Source: Eunapius fragilis (lineage: Eukaryota; Porifera; Demospongiae; Spongillida; Spongillidae). From it: 64,000 nucleotides of DNA. The notes beneath the pieces are model-generated. The model saw nothing but the letters and a program-made list of their open reading frames with translations. It made no database searches and was not told the origin of the DNA. Both the position numbers and the translations under genes were made by a program. Shown piece by piece: positions 20,311 to 31,863 of the stretch (its first letter is position 1; every line of letters begins with the position of its first letter). The stretch lies in contig OY811971.1 in assembly GCA_963681505.1 (NCBI GenBank), positions 979,501 through 1,043,500 of the forward strand, given 5' to 3'.

Positions 20311-20883
20311 CATGTTGTCATATTTAAATGTGCGTGCTAATATAGGTCTATTTCATTTTTCCTTTTCAATCAGAAGCCTTGCTCCCTTGCTTTTTACACC
20401 ACCATCACCTTTGATTCCTATATACCACCAACCTTCTCGTGTAGAGGATGTTTTTATTACTTGTTTCCAAATTTTTTCTGGTGGATTTGGTATTGTATTT
20501 AGTTCTTGAAACGCATAGAATAAGGTAGCATAAACGTCAACTTGCGCGATCATGACATGTTTATTTTGCAATTCTGTTGAGGTGTGTACCAAATGTTACA
20601 CTAGTCCCCAGACTATCTCCATTGAGGAGCAAAGGATTGATAAAGGTTAAAAGCGAAGCCATATAATACATAGGATAAATGTACTCTAAGTAAAGTGATC
20701 TCACGCTATAATCAGATAAACCATGCACCACAATACATGACCAAATTGACGTAAGCAACTTTGGCATTATACACACATTTCAAACAGCGCATATTACTAT
20801 AAAACGGAGAGACGGAGTATCTACCGCTGTAACTAAACTATTCCTTCGATATACTGCTCATAATTTATCAATCCAACATTTAT

Positions 20884-22121
20884 TCATAGATTGACCAAGA
20901 AATTGTGACTTGGAATTGTGACTTAAGTCACAATTTTATAATCAAATTCAAAACCTTATATAAACTCTATTCCATTGATGTGGCTGATTGTGTACATAGA
21001 TTACTAGCGTACAAATTGATGAATATATTTGAATAAATAATTGCAGCAATTGTAAATGAAGTCCTGCAATGTTACCATATTGTAGGCCATTCAGCATATG
21101 CTTAGTTATGCAGCTACTACCATTCTTTGACTTACTCGTCGTCATCGGTAGGTAGCCGCCCATCGCCAACGGAAGAATCAATTAGTGCAACGTCTGCTTC
21201 ATGTGGTGAAGTAAAGCTTGGTCCAGCTTCGCCATTCTCTACAACTATTAGCGGCTTCAAGCTTCGAGTGTAAAAAGCCTTCGTAGTTGTAGCCTCGTCA
21301 AAACAAACCACATACTTTTTGCTACGTCCGCTTCCCTCCGTTCCTAGCCTTTTGCAACACCTTGTAGTTCCTTTCGGAAAAGCCTCCCGTACCTTTGGTT
21401 CGCTGGCTTATTGCCTAGAACTTCGTCTGCTCCACAAACTACCCGATCACCAACAGAGAACCCGACCATCGCTATCGCGTGCGTATCGTAGGGGAGGCGT
21501 GGAAATATCGAATTATCGCCTTGTTTGCTATCAGTTTTGACCACACCACAAAACGAACTAAGTAGTTCTATCTGCAAAATATAATTCTACAAGCTTCGAC
21601 GTTCAATCTAGTGCATAAAACGTCATAGGTACTCGTAGAAAATACTGCTACTTTACCCGTTCAAAGCTTTGTGACTTAAGTCACAATTTTATTGATCCTA
21701 GATACGCACTAGAGAATTGGTAGGGAAAACGTTATGCAACTTCTACACAACGTGTTTCCAAGCTGTTTAAATGCTATACTATGAGAGCACATGCCTCCAT
21801 CATCATTGTACATATTCTAAAAGCATCCTAGTTGATAGAATTCTCTCGGTGTATTAATTAGAAAAGTATTGTGACTTAAGTCACAATGACGCGGTATTAT
21901 ACATTTTTTGCGAGATTGCGTACAGCAAAGGCCTTGTATTGTCAATGTTAAGCGCATCCAAGTGTTGCAAAAAACATACCTAGAACACACATGCATCCAT
22001 GTATATGCGGTAAGTTTCAAAAAGTTAGTTTGCAGTTCTTTAATGTGAGATTTCCTCATTGAAAAAAATTGTGACTTAAGTCACAATTTTGGGACTTAAG
22101 TCACAATTGGTCAATCTATGA
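20884..22121. mobile_element. 1238-bp TIR element with TTAT target duplication and GTGACTTAAGTCAC array
   Basis: The terminal repeat TCATAGATTGACCAA is inverted at the two ends, flanked by TTAT (20880-20883 and 22122-22125). The related copy A1 has the uninterrupted site AACATTTATCGATG, which proves the insertion. The palindrome GTGACTTAAGTCAC, or AATTGTGACTTAAGTCACAATT, recurs at both ends and internally (about 20917, 21672, 21868, 22070, with variants nearby). It encodes part of a protein on the minus strand but no transposase. Confidence 0.8.
21132..21577 (-). pseudogene. Tudor-like/unknown domain carried by the 1238-bp element
   Basis: The first frame starts at 21577 and has VGFSVGDRVVCGADEV, RYGRLF. 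After a one-base shift near 21345 it continues with KKYVVCFDEATTTKAFYTRSLKPLIV and a Ser/Asp-rich acidic tail ending in a stop at 21132-21134. A GDxVxC...YGxL...YxVxFD...FYTRSLKPL pattern suggests a small beta-barrel reader such as a Tudor-like domain; I do not recognise the exact family. One base added to an A-run would restore the frame. It may be a captured host gene or the element's own accessory gene. Confidence 0.45.
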
Positions 22122-22729
22122 TTATCGATGCCGTAACGTACCTTTGGGTGGTCGTTATGTTGTTCCTTTCAGTACCGCGCTTGACATACGCACGTTTGTG
22201 GAATCAGAATTGTCCCTGAGATTGTATGGAAAAACCATCGAATTTGATAACGCTGGTTATTTTATACTGCTGCGTCATGAACATTGTGATAGCTGATGTA
22301 ATGTGCTATTTGTAGATCAACACCAAATAAGGTACTACTAGCTTCAGCTAATTGCGCGATCGGTTAGGCGTCTAACAGACACCGGAAGATAACATGCGGA
22401 CACATCCTGAAGCGATTGGTACACATGGTGTGCTTTACAAACGTTCCTGTCGTGAGTTATGCTATCCCGAAGGAAGAAGAAGAAGACGACGACGACGGAG
22501 AATTTTTAGGTGGGACTGGGTACGGACGATGGGGACGAGTATTTTTGTTCTCTAAAACTACACCGTCTTATGACACAGATATAACGCAGAACTGTTCTCC
22601 TTTTTGATATTGCTCGATTGGCACTAAGAGCGAAGTGATCCGACTCTTGGTCGTCTCGCTAGACGCGAGTGACGTTTTTTAATGACATTCATGATACTGC
22701 TGTATGGAGCCTACTCGCGTAGGTTCCGA

Positions 22730-23205
22730 TACCGTTAGTATTTGAAGCAATTCACTCCTCTTGTGGATTTAAATTTTTCTTTCTGTTGTGATATAATTTC
22801 ACTTTCAGAATCAAGGCTGGGATTTACACCCAGCTTTTGGGATAAACAATTGAGAATTCTCTCCAGCTTCATCTGGCGGTATGCGTTTCCATGCCTTTGG
22901 ATCTCGCGTTTTGAAATAGGTGAAACTCCAAGTAAAAGAAGTGCTTCATTCAATACCCTGCATTCACTCGAGGTATCCTGACTGCTTGAACTACGGCTGG
23001 GAGCATTGCCATTATCAGCATCCTCTGAATCATCAGGCTCTGGATTCACTTCATCACCCCCCTGAGCCAAGGTAAGTTGGGCTGGATTTAGATCCACTTC
23101 CATTTGTTCAACATTGGTTTCAGGATTGACCTCCGTGCTAACCTCACAACGTACATCCGTATCCAACTGAGCAGGCTCGTCATCTGAAGACATGCACACT
23201 TGCAC
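22730..23205 (-). pseudogene. Transposon X protein, N-terminal exon
   Basis: Starts MSSDDEPAQLDTD (or ten bases upstream). A long acidic, Ser-rich stretch is followed by an ordered region, RVLNEALLLLGVSPISKREIQRHGNAY..MKLERIL, that I associate with the N-terminal part of the same transposase-like family. The frame runs into Helitron A2 and stops within a few codons. About 40 family residues expected before the next fragment are missing. Confidence 0.5.
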
Positions 23206-23436
23206 TTACTCAGGTTGGTTTTCTGGTATTTGATGTGCAGCGTCTAGAGTTACGTGCTTGTCTGTCCAAGGTGTGGGAACCACGCAGTGCATACAGCTTT
23301 CTACGTCACGCTGAGCAAACCTTGCTTGTTTGCTGGGTTTAGGTTGAGCGAAGGAAAGCTTGCTATTAAATTCCTCGGAACTAGCATTAGGTCACTGTAT
23401 TTGGTACGAGTTTTCCTTGCGGACTTTGGGTGGCAA

Positions 23437-23532
23437 ATGAATGGATCGCAACAACGACGCAGACAAGAAAAGGTACTTGACGACATGGCTGAACGTAAAA
23501 AAAAGCAACTAAACGAGCGAAAACACTGTGTG
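23437..23532 (+). CDS. Possible small exon with GTGAGT donor, divergent from X
   Basis: 32 codons (MNGSQQRRRQEKVLDD...KKKQLNERK) between the X start and its right TIR, ending exactly at a consensus GTGAGTG donor. No downstream exon found. It may be a minor product of transposon X or chance. Confidence 0.2.
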
Positions 23533-23728
23533 GTGAGTGAATCGCTTTTATAGTCGCATATAGTACGGTACATCGAAACAAATGAGAGCCTCTTTAGCAC
23601 AAAGCGGCGATTGCGCGCTTTTGTGTGCATGCGCTGAATTAGGATGCATATGTGTTACTGCGAAAGTGGTTTTTATACTGGCGCCCATATTACGTAATAG
23701 TTTTGATACACACTTTGTTATACTAATT

Positions 23729-24205
23729 CAATTAGCAACAATAACATCAAGATTGACAGTCCTTGTTCAAAAGAGTATAACAGTGAAACCAAGTTTCATC
23801 CCGTCCTGGAAACAGCAAAACAAGTACAGAACGACCCGCACTTTTATTATCTCTAAAAATAAAAATATTTGAAATTGTACGTTTTAAGATGTAAATGAAA
23901 GAAACGATAAAATGTTGCTTGGTGTGAGCCCAGTAGGAGCTATGGCCATGCCATTGCACCTACTTCAAGCCTCAGTATGACTGTCACAGCCTTCAAAACC
24001 ATTGTGGCCATGGCCGTAAAGGCTAAATAGATACCGGGCGTTGTTTACATTTGTGGTCTAACTTTTCACACCTTACAGTTAATGAACCGAACCTTGTAAG
24101 TTATAATAGATTGAAACTATATACTAAGATAAATAAAATGAACAAGTGTACCAAGCAACAAGTGTAGGTGTCAATAAATGGGCCCACTGGATGAAGAATT
24201 ACCCT
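23729..24205 (-). repeat. Right terminal inverted repeat of transposon X
   Basis: Inverted counterpart of 10884-11359, outer end AGGGTAATTCTTCATCC. With all insertions removed, the transposon between the TIRs would be about 3.3 kb, a normal size for a one-gene DNA transposon. Confidence 0.6.
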
Positions 24206-24519
24206 GGAAGCAGTTAAAGGTGAGTTGTCATAACAACAGGGGCATGTGTTGTTTACTGACAATGTCAGGCATGTTATGATGCATCCTGCACAGACAAGAC
24301 TTCGTCATGGTAGCTCTACTGCATTGTCTGTGCAGAATACAAAGGCAGAGTGAACACTTTAGATAGTTAATTGAAAATGTTGGTGCAATGCCAATATGAG
24401 CAACTAATGACTATAGTGATTCACTTGATGTTTTCATACCTGGCGCATGTTTTGTCACATTTTATCTTCATACCACCTTTCACCTTAAAACTATTTAATG
24501 AAGCTGTTCTCGTGTGACA

Positions 24520-25845
24520 CACCTTCTTCCCAAGGTAGACACAATTTTGGCTTTACTATCAGGAGCACAAGAATTCTCAAAATTAGATGCAAATAGTGGA
24601 TTCCTCTGTCTGTCACCACATTTATAAAACCCTTCGGTCGTTATAGCTTCAATAAGTTTCCCTTTGGAATTTCAAGTGCACCAGAACATTTTCAGTGTAC
24701 ACTTGGTTCTAAGCAAACCATACGGGACCAATCAGGGGTCATTCAACATGCACAATGGTCTACTGTTAATGGGAGATCGCATTGTAGTCCCCAAGAGCAT
24801 GCAGAAAGAAACCTTTTCTAAGATACATAGTTGACACCTTGGCATACAAAGATGCCAGCTACATGCCTGACAGTCCGTTTGGTGGCCAGGTATCCCAAGA
24901 GATATAAAGACGCTGAAGTGAAGGAGTGTCAAGAATGTAGTAGACATACCTCCAAGCCTAGAGAACCAATGATTATCTCCGAAATTCCCAAGTACCCATG
25001 GCAAAAAGTCGGCTCAGACTTGTGATATTTGGAAGATGTCGAACTGTCTTCTACCACTTCATCCAATATAGCTGCTGTGCTTACGTCTGTCTTCTCTAGA
25101 TTTGGAGTCCCAGAAATTCTGGTCACAGACAATGGACCTCAGTTTGTCTCCCAAGAGATGAAAAGAGTTTGCAAAAACATATGACTTTAAACATGTCACT
25201 AGCAGCCCAAGAATACCCCTACAGAGCAAAGGACAAGCTGAACGAGCAATCCAAACAGTGAAAAGGTTGTTTAAATGCTCTCAAGACCTGTGCCTTTCTA
25301 TCCTGAACTATAATGCCTCACTCATGCCTTGGTGCAACCTAGCCCTTCGGAATTGTTGATGGGAAGGAAGCTTCGTACAAGAGTTCCACAAATCGCCAAA
25401 CATCTCCTGCCTAAGTGGCCCTTCCTCAGAGGTTTTCAACACAAAAATAAAACATTCAGGCTGAAACTATGATAGAATCCATCGTGTACGGCCACGACCA
25501 TATCTGGAGGAGGGAACAGATGTATGGGTGTCACTAGATGGGGACAAAACACCAGGATAGATTGTTGGCCCTGCCCTTGCACCCAGATCATACTTGGTAG
25601 AGACACCATCTTGTCAATTAAGACGGAACAGGAGTCATCTTACAGAAATTTCGGACAACCAGAACCCAATGAAGAAAAAACCCCACAGGACCTCCAAACT
25701 TCCCTACCCCAACCAGAACCGGAGACACAGGCACAGCCTGAGGCAGCCAGAAGTCCAATAGCTACGCGTTCCCGTACAGGAACTGCTATTAAACCTCCTC
25801 TCCGTTACGGAAGGGAAGATGTGATGGAACTGGATGTCACGTGAA
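24520..25845 (+). pseudogene. Degenerate Ty3-like pol fragment (RT, integrase, C-terminus)
   Basis: RT pieces: DTILALLSGAQEFSKLDANSGF and, in another frame, FNKFPFGISSAPEHFQ at about 24530-24700. Integrase: ECQECSRH with PKYPWQKVGSDL at 24905-25025, then FSRFGVPEILVTDNGPQFVS near 25080-25155 and SKGQAERAIQTVKR near 25220. The C-terminal tail, RSRTGTAIKPPLRY, precedes TGTGATGG at about 25821, which may open a 3' LTR, but no second LTR copy was seen. Many stops, shifts and deletions. It belongs to a gypsy clade different from the three PBS-bearing elements. Confidence 0.75.
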
Positions 25846-26402
25846 GATTCATTAATAGTTTAATTAATATCGAGGTGCACGTGTATTGAGTGTGGACTAG
25901 ATTAATTGGTAGTGTTGTATTGGAACACATCCTTCGTGTATATTACATGATCGTGTTACGCATCTTGCATGCGGGTGTATCTCACTAACCATTCTACGGA
26001 AGTGCGATTTGAAGGCCCTAAGCTCTGAGAAAATTATGATAAATAAGTACACTGACTGCTCTCATCTAATCCGTTAGCACCTAAGGAAAATATAGTTTGG
26101 TTGGGAAACTATTGATGACTGAATAACTTGACGAAATAAAATGAATGGACATGAGATACAAATGAATGGACTTTGGAAACATAATTAATGTGGAAGTACA
26201 CCTAAGCTGCAATAAAACTACTCATAAAATGCCAAATAGTCCCACATTTCAAATCCAAGAGCACCTAGTCAATGTTTCTGCAGTAAATGGATGCGTCAAT
26301 ACATTTTCTTTGGACATTGAATTACGCAATGACCGAATACCGCGCAATCCTTTTTATGGCCAATTTCGCGATATGAATTGCCCGGTTTAACGAGCCTAAA
26401 AT

Positions 26403-26532
26403 ATGACTGACGTTGGCGCAATCATGGGGCCTTCGACAAAAGTAATGGCGATCGAGGGAGGGCCTGATTTGGCTGCGGTCGATGATAGGTCACGATCAAC
26501 TGTAACGGTGGAAGATTACCGTCCGAGCGCAG
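26403..26532 (+). CDS. Possible first coding exon with GTGAGC donor
   Basis: ATG opens 43 codons (MTDVGAIMGP...VTVEDYRPSA) that end at a good G|GTGAGCG donor. The composition looks like coding DNA and GC content rises locally. No partner exon found; the following DNA is repetitive. Confidence 0.3.
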
Positions 26533-26584
26533 GTGAGCGTGGCGATTTAATTTACTGACATGCATAAGATGTCCGCTTTATCAC

Positions 26585-27160
26585 TAGGCAACGGTGGGTT
26601 TTACTCCGGACGTGACGTTTATCGCACATCCGGCAGACACCTCAAGTCTCACGCGTGAGTCTCACGCATAAGAGTACAATCTCACGCTCTCACGCATAGC
26701 CGATTTGATCTCACGCACACGTTTTTATTTTCAAAATCACAACGACACCCTTAGTATATCAATGAATTGTATCGTAAATCATACACGTACACGCAAATGA
26801 ATAAGTGTATTCAGTATTACACTAATTTACACATGCGCGAACGAAACAATGGCTGAAGAGAATAATAAAGGTACAACCTGGGACTCAGCTGGGAGTACAA
26901 TAAAGCACATTCAAGGGGCATTGTAGACTATTTTTAAACAATTCATGTTTATAAGCGTACCGAATCGTGTAGCTGTATACCGCGTATAGACTAGCGCGAG
27001 ATAAACAAATAGTTGTACTGAAAATTCTGTGAAATGTACTTAACCTTCTCAGAGATAATGTATAGAGATAATACATAGGTATTATCTCTAACCTGCTGTA
27101 TTCTACGCCTAGAACTGCTGCTGATCTCACGCTTCAGTAAAAACCCACTGCCTCACGCTT
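26585..27160. repeat. CTCACGC-rich element with short inverted ends
   Basis: CAACGGTGGGTTTTACT near 26588 is partly inverted as AGTAAAAACCCACTG near 27140. Inside, TCTCACGC is repeated at least six times (26643-26725 and 27125-27160). It resembles a small DNA element with subterminal repeats, but the ends and target duplication are unclear. Confidence 0.3.
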
Positions 27161-27186
27161 ACAAAAAAAAACCTTGCATGGAGTCC

Positions 27187-28727
27187 AGGGGCGGATTTAG
27201 GGGGGGGGGGGGGGGGGGTCTTTGGGGTCTAAAGACCCCCCCCCCCCCCCTTGGCCCCAAGTAATGAATAATTAATTACATGCGTGGTTAAGTAATTTTA
27301 CCGTGAAATGAAGCGATCGAAAAGCCGAGCTGTTCTACAGGATGTAAGCGCGTCAATTCAATGGATCTCAGATCCTTTTTCTCAGGAAACAGGTAGATCT
27401 AAGTAAACTAAATTTCTGCCTGCTAAGCATATAATATAAAACGCTCGATACACGTGTGTATTTGAATGAATCAGCTGTTGAGGCGTTGCGTTAATTACTG
27501 AGCAGCAGGAACCACCGCAGTGTGAAGAGCTAGACACAATTATCCCCGTGGATTTGTGTCATTTGCCCAATGATGAAGACTCATGCCCAAGTCAGTGTCT
27601 TACAAACGGGATCTTATCATTACTGAACGTCTTCATTGGAAGTACCCGAAGGGGCGCTTCATCCAGCAGTTGCCACTGGTGAGGATACGGGTGCACACAA
27701 TGGCGTTGCGTTAATTATTGAGCAGCAAGAACCACAGCAGTGTGAAGAGCAAGACACCCTCTCCATTGGTCAAATACATCTGCAGTTAATGCTAGCCAGT
27801 ATATTACCAATAAACATTAACTATTTGGCTGGACCCACTGAGCTTAACAATCGTTTTGAAGAAGAAACAGCAGGCATTGTTGGAGAGTTAGCACAAATTC
27901 TGCCTTATGAACTCTGTTCAGCTAAATGCCATTTCAAGGAGGTTTAAAGGATGACCTTCCTTCAGCTAAGGCATGCATTACATATCTATGGCGAACAAAA
28001 CGGAAAAGTGGAACTGTCAAAGCAAAACAGCTTGATATGCCTACAAAGGCTCTAAGTTTTGTTGACAAGGATTACTTCTCAAACATTTATGTAATCCTTG
28101 CCATATCGGCTACTCTGCCAGTAACTAGTTGTGAGCGTGAAAAGTCAATTAGCGTGCTAAAATTCGCAGCAAAAAAAAAGAAAAATTCGCAGCAAAAAAA
28201 AGAGACGCAAATCATATTTTAAATCCCAAGTGATCTCATATCTGTATTCAAACTGTTATCAGTTTGGTAGAGATAGGAGAAAAAAAAAAAAAACAGATCA
28301 CTTGTAATATGACTGATTTGCGCCTTTTTTGCTGTGAAAATTGCTGAAGACATCACTTCGAAGCATGATGGGTAATGACAGATTCAATGGTTTGGCATTG
28401 ATGCTGATTCATAGAGATGTGTCCAGAAGTGATGGTTGAAGAGTTTTCTCGTCGTTACCCACGCAGGCTTTTGCTTTTGTTCATTAACCCTTTTTCAGAG
28501 TAGCTAGCCCAAAGGTTATTCTTGATGCCGTCAATATTAAGTTGTTTAGGAACAGTATCATTGTGAAAAAGGCTTTAATTTTCATGCCAAATAAATGGAA
28601 AACTAAAAAAAGCGGCTGGGGCTGTGCCCCAGGCCCCGCCACGGGTGGGGGCACGCCCCCTCCCGCACCCACCCCCTTCATGAATTTGATCTTAGACCCC
28701 CCTTCCGGAATTCCTGGATCCGCCCCT
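27187..28727 (+). mobile_element. hAT-type element with 7-bp GGAGTCC duplication
   Basis: Inverted ends AGGGGCGGAT / ATCCGCCCCT are flanked by GGAGTCC at 27180-27186 and 28728-28734. Near the left end is a G-run/C-run foldback (27195-27255). The interior encodes hAT C-terminal residues. hAT elements normally give 8-bp duplications; an 8-bp reading is not exact here because the flank is palindromic (TGGACTCCA-like). Confidence 0.6.
27636..28222 (+). pseudogene. ZMYM1/TTF-like hAT transposase C-terminus
   Basis: Two overlapping frames. The first gives TELNNRFEEETAGIVGELAQILP; the second gives MPTKALSFVDKDYFSNIYVILAISATLPVTSCEREKSIS. The latter block (..L...D...FPNI..LL.I..TLPVTSCE.ERSFS) is the dimerisation region of the TTF/ZMYM1-like hAT family. 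The catalytic core is absent and the frame ends in an A-rich stretch, so the element is non-autonomous. Confidence 0.6.
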
Positions 28728-28941
28728 GGAGTCCATGCATCCGAAAGGGGTCCATTCCATATTGGTTGATGAGTTAATGTGCGCGCATGCTTTGCGGGAC
28801 GCACGCGTGATACCACACACATACATGTGCATAATCATAAGCAATGATTTTAAAACCTTTATCATAATTCATGCCAAATGGCGATTATCTTTCCCAAGCT
28901 GTTGTAAACAATATCAGTGTCCACAAAAACTAGGGCTGCAG

Positions 28942-31863
28942 ATGGCTCACGAGGCGACAAACGCTGTGGATGTAATCAGTGCTTCGTATGTCGAAGGCAA
29001 GGAGCGCGGTGCCGCAGTAGGTGGTGCCGTTGGAAGCATCGCAGGTCCTATGGCAACTGCAGTTGGAGAAAAGGTGGGTGGAGTAGGTGGCGGTATTGTT
29101 GGTGGAGCAGTTGGTGTTTATAGATGGTTTCGTGCTGCCAGTGAGCGTAACGTTGGGCCAGAGAGAATAACACCTACGGTTGGGCCAACCATGTACACAA
29201 TAGATGATAAAACATGGGAGATTATTTGGACTAATTTACAATCTAACGAGTCAAAAAAGAGGAGTGATTATTTAAAGCAACCGGAGGTCACTAATCAGAC
29301 GGAGGAGAGGAGAGCTAAGGAGATGTGTGATAGATATGACACAGCCATCAGAAATGGAGTGGGGATGATGTCTTGTGGAAGAGTGTGTGTTCTTGGTGTA
29401 TCTGCTGAACGAAACTGGATACCAATAGGTATAGAAAACTGCGGAATATATACACTGGACAGGAATAATACGTTGTGCCTCATGTCTGAAGAAGGACAAC
29501 TGAAGGGGTTAGCTACACTTGCAAACGCAGTTATTATTCAAAATCAGAATCCAGACCAATACAAAGATTTCAAGGAGTTGATGAAAGCCGTTAAGGCATT
29601 TCAAATAGACATTCCTCACATTCAACCTAATGTTACAGTTGAGGACAAAATCCGCATTGCAGTTAAGAATATATATTCTTCTGATTCAACAACCACACCG
29701 CCATCTTTGATCCATGCGACATGCCATTCCAGGGAACAGCTGAAGCATATGCTGCCTCTATTTATAACATCACGTTCTTTATTCATCGTAGAGGTCAATC
29801 ATGCAGAGAGAGAAGAAGCACATAGTAATGATGACAAGATAATAACTTCAGTGCGGGAAGATGTGTATCGCTGCATTGAATGCATCACCGGTACCCTGCT
29901 AGAAAAGGCACGGAAACTTTACGAAATGCTATATGACAATGAATTGCTGAATCCTGCATTGGCCAATAAATTTCTCTGCCCGTATCCCAAGATAGTTATA
30001 GTGGGAACACATATCAGTGATAACGGGCGCTCGCAGGTGCAGTCTACAATCGAAAATATAGAGAAATGGGTTCGTTTGAACTGCTCGGATGCTGCGAGGG
30101 AAAAAAAAATTACGGTTGTTAACACAGTGGATCAATCTGCTGATGACTGTATTCAAGCCCTACTTACAGACTTTATTACCAAAGATCTGATAATACCAAC
30201 TCCATTGTCATGGGAACTATTTCGTCAAATGTTCTCGTACGTTACAAAGAATGTTCCAATAATTCCAATAGAGATAGCGGCAACTATAGCCTCACTATGC
30301 GACATAGCTACTGATGACTTTCCCAGTGTGCTAAACTTTTATCACGAGCATGGAGCATTTCTCTATTATGCAGATGTTGAGTGTTTACGTAATATCATAA
30401 TTATTGATCCAAAATGGTTGCAGGAAAAGCTAAGTGTAATTCATATAGCTAACCAGCCATTGTCACCAATGTGGGAAAGGCTAACCACACAAGGCATATT
30501 GGTTGCCCCACTTTGTGAGGAATTGTGGCACTCAGAGGAGGTGAAGAATCTTCCATCTGGTATGGTGAAGTTATTGGAAAAGTATCATCTGGCTGCTCCC
30601 ATTGCTATGGACCAGGAAATGTGTGACTTTATTGGAGACAAATATTTTGTACCATTTGTATTGAAATCAAAAGGGGATGCCCAGCTTTATAAGATGCCGG
30701 ACAGGCTTTACACCGCTCCAATTCACATAACCTTCCCCAAGATTAAACATCTTCCCCCTGGCATATTTAATTGCTTGATTGTTGCCTTAGCAAGCAAAAA
30801 AAGAGGAAAAATGGCAAATGGTGAAAACGAAAATTTTAGAATTGATTTCAAATGTGAGATGTTGTGTGATCAAATTTCATTTTGGTTTGGACATGGTTTT
30901 CGTGATAAGGTTATTTTAAGAGACGAAATCACCTCAATAAGCGTAGTTGTGGAACGTTTGAAATACTGCGGAGATGAGTATCTAGCTAGCAACTTCTGGT
31001 TAACATGTCAGAAAATTTTGACTTCATTGGCAACTGCATTGAAACAAGCAGTGCAGCAAGTTTGGAACATTGAAGCCAAGCTAGCTTTTTGTTGTACCTG
31101 CCAGTCTTCAGAGGGAGGATTACCTCATTATGTTTCTATTGATACTGACACCAAAAGCACCTGCAATACCTTGAGATGTGAGGAAAATCGTGAATACACA
31201 CTTAATGGTGATGAGCACTGGTGGTTAAAAATGGCTGATACACACTATAAAGTGGGGAAAGTTTTTAAAAGTGAAGTCAATTATCTCGCAGCATCCCTTA
31301 CACAAAAAGCTGACCAGGAGAGATTAATTCAAGCACTGGAGATCACATCTGTTGGCACTGGTTCAGATTTTACACTTCTAATGAATGGGTGGGCTGATAC
31401 TACTGGGCCAGATGCTCGTATCCACTTGGTGTACCATCTCATCAGAATTAACTTGAGAGAAGTAGCAGATGGAATAAACAAGGGAAGGCATAGAACAAAC
31501 GTAAACATTGAAAATGATCCGAAGCAAGGTAAAGTACATACTATATATGCATGATTGTTCATTTAACCAATCAAATCACTTCCTTTTGCAGTGCAATATA
31601 TATTTAAGAAGTATTATGCTGATTTTTGCACGAAGCTCAATCCTAATGACATCACAGCTAAACTTTATTCAGCAGACATTATATCTAATAAAGAGAAAGA
31701 CGAAGTCATCTTCGGAGGGCCGAGGCAAAAAGCCGAAATATTAGTAAATACGTTGGAACGGGCTGTTATGAAGGACTGCAATAACTTTACTACTTTTCTG
31801 GACATTTTATGGAAAGATGGCACTTATAAAAAACTTGTAGAGGATATTTGGGCTGAATTTTAA
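28942..31863 (+). CDS. Roc/COR-like protein with death-like and CARD-like C-terminus (paralogue 1)
   Basis: Two exons, 28942-31528 and 31592-31863, with a 63-bp GTAAAG...TTGCAG intron; 952 residues. Order: a glycine-zipper segment (about 21-60, GxxxG repeats, like membrane-inserting helices); a Roc-like region without a P-loop but with PKIVIVGTHISD in the G4-like position (about 353); a COR-like block PTPLSWELFRQMF ... VLNFYHEHGAFLYY ... IIIDPKWLQE (419-490); a long region with conserved Trp/Cys; a death-like segment (about 794-862); and a CARD-like final exon (863-952, FKKYYADFC, EKDEVIF, FLDILW, LVEDI). The start was chosen at MAHEATN because the paralogue aligns from here; the upstream open frame runs out of a hAT element. 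This combination suggests a cytosolic innate-immunity or cell-death regulator. Confidence 0.8.
31529..31591 (+). other. 63-bp intron of paralogue 1
   Basis: Starts GTAAAGTACATAC and ends TCCTTTTGCAG. Base for base the same as the intron of paralogue 2 at 34430-34492. Confidence 0.85.

Larger units (their letters stand above)
20311..22729 (-). mobile_element. Helitron-like element A2 carrying a nested insertion
   Basis: Starts TC at 22729-22728 with the hairpin GGAACCTAC-GCGA-GTAGG. The other end carries one arm of the foldback (20325-20450) and stops in the loop, so the terminal arm is lost, together with a piece of pseudogene X at the junction. Apart from the element at 20884-22121 it is collinear with A1 (5827-7141). 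Confidence 0.65.

Noticed and set aside
20917-22095. Repeated GTGACTTAAGTCAC as a CRISPR-like array
   Set aside because: Spacing is irregular (tens to hundreds of bases), repeats sit at the ends of a TIR element, and the context is eukaryotic.
28735-28941. 69 extra N-terminal codons of Roc/COR paralogue 1
   Set aside because: The frame begins at the hAT element's edge, and the paralogue aligns only from the internal Met at 28942.
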